From Clostridiaceae bacterium (GTDB lineage: Bacteria > Bacillota_A > Clostridia > Acetivibrionales > Acetivibrionaceae), in NCBI GenBank assembly GCA_012513545.1, contig JAAZCB010000042.1:1-8986 (forward strand): 8,986 bases of DNA, in the 5' to 3' direction. The notes below the pieces were generated by a model. That model saw only the letters and a list, made by a program, of their open reading frames with translations, was not told the origin of the DNA and did not search any database. A program made the position numbers and the translations under genes. Of this stretch, positions 7,302-8,986 are shown piece by piece (the first letter of the stretch is position 1; each line of letters starts with the position of its first letter).

Positions 7302-7727
7302 ATGGTTTATAATATGGCAAAAATTGTAAAAAGTATAAGTATTGATTCTAAGATTAAAAATCTTAGGATTGTTGAAAATGAAATTGATGAATTAACCCAA
7401 TCATTAGGTGTTAAGCAAGATAATTACGGAAAAATAATGGTTGCTGCCATGGAGGCTGTTAATAATGCTATTACCCATGGAAATAAGTCGGATCCAGATA
7501 AGAAAGTTATAGTAGAGATTTCATATGATAATAATGAGATAAAGATTAAAGTAACAGATGAAGGGATGGGTTTCGACCCGGAAAACATCCCGGATCCTAC
7601 TAAACCGGAAAATATTGAAAAAGTAAGTGGCAGAGGGGTATTCCTAATGAGCAGGCTGGCGGATACAATTGAATTTAATGAAAAGGGTAATAGTGTCACT
7701 ATGTGTTTCAAGGAGGTGGTTATTTGA
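7302..7727 (+). CDS. Anti-sigma-factor-like Ser/Thr protein kinase (RsbW/SpoIIAB type GHKL ATPase)
   Basis: This is a 141-residue single-domain cytoplasmic ATP-binding protein (HATPase_c_2-like). The N box is M50-EAVNNAITHGN, where Glu51 and Asn55 are the expected base and Mg ligand. The G1 box is DEGMGFDP (86-93) and the G2 box is GRGVFLM (110-116). In Gram-positive bacteria such proteins bind sigma-B/F and phosphorylate a STAS anti-anti-sigma factor. No sigma factor or STAS gene is in this window and the Bacteroidota partner is not known to me, so the target is open. ATG 7302 and ATG 7314 are both possible; 7314 gives MAKIVKSISI and loses nothing from the domain. It follows the EnvC-like gene by 30 bases and overlaps ybeY by 4. 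A hairpin lies early in the coding sequence, and the ybeY ribosome-binding site lies within its last codons. Confidence 0.88.
   Translation: MVYNMAKIVKSISIDSKIKNLRIVENEIDELTQSLGVKQDNYGKIMVAAMEAVNNAITHGNKSDPDKKVIVEISYDNNEIKIKVTDEGMGFDPENIPDPTKPENIEKVSGRGVFLMSRLADTIEFNEKGNSVTMCFKEVVI
7343..7371 (+). repeat. Inverted repeat (hairpin) inside the 5' part of the anti-sigma-like gene
   Basis: A perfect 8-base stem, CTAAGATT (7348-7355) with AATCTTAG (7359-7366) around an AAA loop, extends on both sides to about 13 pairs if G-U pairs are allowed (7343 with 7371). It covers roughly codons 14-24 of the gene. No T-run follows, so it does not look like a terminator. A chance palindrome in AT-rich coding DNA is possible. 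Confidence 0.5.
7710..7719 (+). promoter_or_regulatory. Strong Shine-Dalgarno of ybeY, inside the end of the anti-sigma-like gene
   Basis: AAGGAGGTGG is complementary to the 16S rRNA 3' tail. It sits 7 bases (counted from AGGAGG 7711-7716) ahead of TTG 7724. It decides the start of ybeY: the GTG at 7703 lies upstream of it and cannot use it. Most other genes in this window lack a comparable site. Confidence 0.82.
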
Positions 7728-8137
7728 GTATCAATTATTTTTACGACCGTACCAGATTTAGGCTTAAAAACGAAGAAAGGCTTAAGTATTTTATAAAAAA
7801 GGTCATAACTATAAAGCAACGTAAAACCGGAAACCTAAGCTTTATTTTTACGAGTGACAAATCCTTATTGAAGATTAATCAGGAATTTCTGGGACATGAT
7901 TATTTCACCGATGTGATATCATTTGACTATGGTGACAATGATATTATAAATGGTGAAGTCTATATAAGCATTGACAGGGTTAAAAAAAACAGCAGGAAAT
8001 TTGAAACTGATCTAAATATTGAACTTACCAGAGTTATGTTACATGGAGTTCTTCATTTATGCGGAATGAATGATATAGATCCGGATGAAAGAATGCAGAT
8101 GAGAATGGAAGAGGAAAAGTTTTTAAAAATGTTGTGA
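7724..8137 (+). CDS. ybeY: Endoribonuclease YbeY (16S rRNA 3'-end maturation and ribosome quality control)
   Basis: This is a 137-residue metal-dependent single-strand RNase. The YbeY core is plain: NQEFLGHDYFTDVISFDYG (52-70), INGEVYISIDRVKKNS (75-90), then the metal site H107-GVL-H111-LCGMN-D117. In E. coli the site is H3XH5XH; here the third position is Asp. From memory, Bacteroidota homologs often read HLCGYKD at this place, so this is probably a lineage trait and the protein likely active. TTG 7724 is chosen over GTG 7703: it has an ideally spaced Shine-Dalgarno, starts right at the family's usual N-terminus (MSINYFYD), and overlaps the previous stop in a TTGA arrangement. GTG would add seven residues encoded by the ribosome-binding site itself. 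The stop is 10 bases before mnmG, a second translation-related gene. Confidence 0.94.
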   Translation: MSINYFYDRTRFRLKNEERLKYFIKKVITIKQRKTGNLSFIFTSDKSLLKINQEFLGHDYFTDVISFDYGDNDIINGEVYISIDRVKKNSRKFETDLNIELTRVMLHGVLHLCGMNDIDPDERMQMRMEEEKFLKML

Positions 8138-8147
8138 AGTTTTGTGA

Positions 8148-8986
8148 ATGGTTTTTCTTTATGATATAATAGTTGTAGGTGGAGGACATGCAGGTTGTGA
8201 AGCTGCCAGTGCGACAGCTAGAATGGGAGCCAGAACTCTGCTTGTTACCATGGATATGACTAAATTAGCTCAAATGTCATGTAACCCGGCTATGGGTGGC
8301 GTTGCAAAGGGCCAGATAATTCGTGAAATTGATGCACTTGGCGGTATGAGTGGTATAGTTACTGACCGTAGCGCTATACAGTTCAGAATGCTCAACAGAT
8401 CAAAGGGTCCAGCAATGTGGAGTCCTAGAGCACAGTGTGACAGGCAAAGGTTTAGTCAGGAATGGAGAAAAATACTTGAACAGACTGAAAACTTGTATAT
8501 ATGGCAGGAAGAAGTCTGTAAGCTTTTGATACACGAAGGAACAATACAAGGAGTTGAGACGTCGTTTGGAGCTTCTTTTTATGCAAAAGCTGTGATTCTT
8601 ACAAACGGGACCTTTTTAAATGGATTAATGTATGTGGGTTTAAGAAGGATTGAAGGAGGGAGATCCGGTGAACCGGCTTCATCAGCTTTAAGCAAACAGT
8701 TAGAGAAGCTTGGTTTTACTGTGGAAAGATTAAAAACTGGTACGAGTGCAAGAATAGATGGACGATCAATTGATTTTTCTAGAATGACAGAGCAGGTAGG
8801 TGATGATGAGGGTAGGGCTTTTTCTTATATGCATGTAAATAATTTTATTAATAATCAGAGGAGCTGTTTTATTTGTTACACCAATGAGGCTGTACATGAA
8901 GAGCTAAAGAAAGGATTGAACGAAAGTCCACTTTTTACCGGTGTCATCAAAGGAATGGGGCCAAGGTATTGCCCAAGTATAGAATC
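8148..8986 (+). CDS. mnmG: tRNA uridine-5-carboxymethylaminomethyl modification enzyme MnmG, N-terminal part (3' end cut)
   Basis: Together with MnmE, this FAD enzyme (formerly GidA) installs the cmnm5 group on wobble U34 of several tRNAs. The window holds 279 codons of an expected total near 620. ATG 8148 is the start: it leads directly into YDIIVVGGGHAGCEAA (5-20), the Rossmann FAD-binding loop. The family signature CNPAMGGVAKGQ...REIDALGG covers residues 45-66. Further conserved blocks are MLNRSKGPAMWSPRAQCDR (81-99), LTNGTFLNG (151-159), GGRSGEP (170-176), LKTGTSARID (195-204) and GPRYCPSIE at the window edge. The C-terminal MnmE- and tRNA-binding parts lie outside. The gene begins 10 bases after ybeY with no strong Shine-Dalgarno and no promoter box, so it is probably on the same transcript. 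Confidence 0.97.
   Translation, partial: MVFLYDIIVVGGGHAGCEAASATARMGARTLLVTMDMTKLAQMSCNPAMGGVAKGQIIREIDALGGMSGIVTDRSAIQFRMLNRSKGPAMWSPRAQCDRQRFSQEWRKILEQTENLYIWQEEVCKLLIHEGTIQGVETSFGASFYAKAVILTNGTFLNGLMYVGLRRIEGGRSGEPASSALSKQLEKLGFTVERLKTGTSARIDGRSIDFSRMTEQVGDDEGRAFSYMHVNNFINNQRSCFICYTNEAVHEELKKGLNESPLFTGVIKGMGPRYCPSIE

Noticed and set aside
7703..7723. GTG at 7703 as ybeY start
   Set aside because: The extra seven codons are encoded by the Shine-Dalgarno itself, which is ideally placed for TTG 7724.
7424..7819. 131-codon minus-strand frame
   Set aside because: Antisense to the anti-sigma-like gene and ybeY, both of which have clear catalytic motifs on the plus strand.

Overview
The window looks like ordinary core chromosome of a low-GC member of the Bacteroidota, probably Bacteroidales or a relative. 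The reasons are: two copies of the phylum's -7 promoter box (TAnnTTTG, here TATCTTTG), lipoprotein signal peptides, few Shine-Dalgarno sequences, a PheS with the four-cysteine insert, a YbeY whose third metal ligand is Asp, and a gene order I recall from that phylum. I see no insertion sequence, phage gene, tRNA, rRNA or CRISPR array. Protein family names come from reading motifs; no database search was run.

Layout. On the minus strand, a cyclophilin-type peptidyl-prolyl isomerase lipoprotein (1057-1869) is followed by pheS, which runs off the left edge and lacks only its extreme C-terminus. A divergent intergenic region of about 160 bp (1870-2032) carries one TATCTTTG box facing each way. 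On the plus strand come two blocks. The first is an envelope block: a polytopic MOP-superfamily (Wzx-like) flippase (2033-3508), a TPR lipoprotein (3608-5329), a DUF4292-type lipoprotein (5320-6087) and an EnvC-like coiled-coil/LytM protein (6084-7271). The last three overlap each other by 10 and 4 bases. The second is a signalling and RNA block: an RsbW-like GHKL ATP-binding protein (7302-7727), ybeY (7724-8137) and mnmG (8148 to the right edge). The whole plus strand reads as one unidirectional run with no gap larger than 99 bases.

How the genes may work together. The envelope block could move a lipid-linked sugar across the inner membrane (flippase), handle lipoproteins or other hydrophobic cargo at the outer membrane (DUF4292, TPR), and switch on peptidoglycan amidases (EnvC-like, with all expected zinc-ligand histidines lost). 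The second block pairs 16S rRNA maturation and quality control (YbeY) and tRNA wobble-uridine modification (MnmG) with an anti-sigma-like kinase of unknown partner.

I did not find an obviously new defence or mobile system. The points most worth a second look are the tightly coupled TPR/DUF4292/EnvC-like trio as a candidate envelope complex, the strong Shine-Dalgarno and TTG start that couple ybeY to the anti-sigma-like gene, the His-to-Asp change in YbeY, and a long hairpin early in the anti-sigma-like gene.
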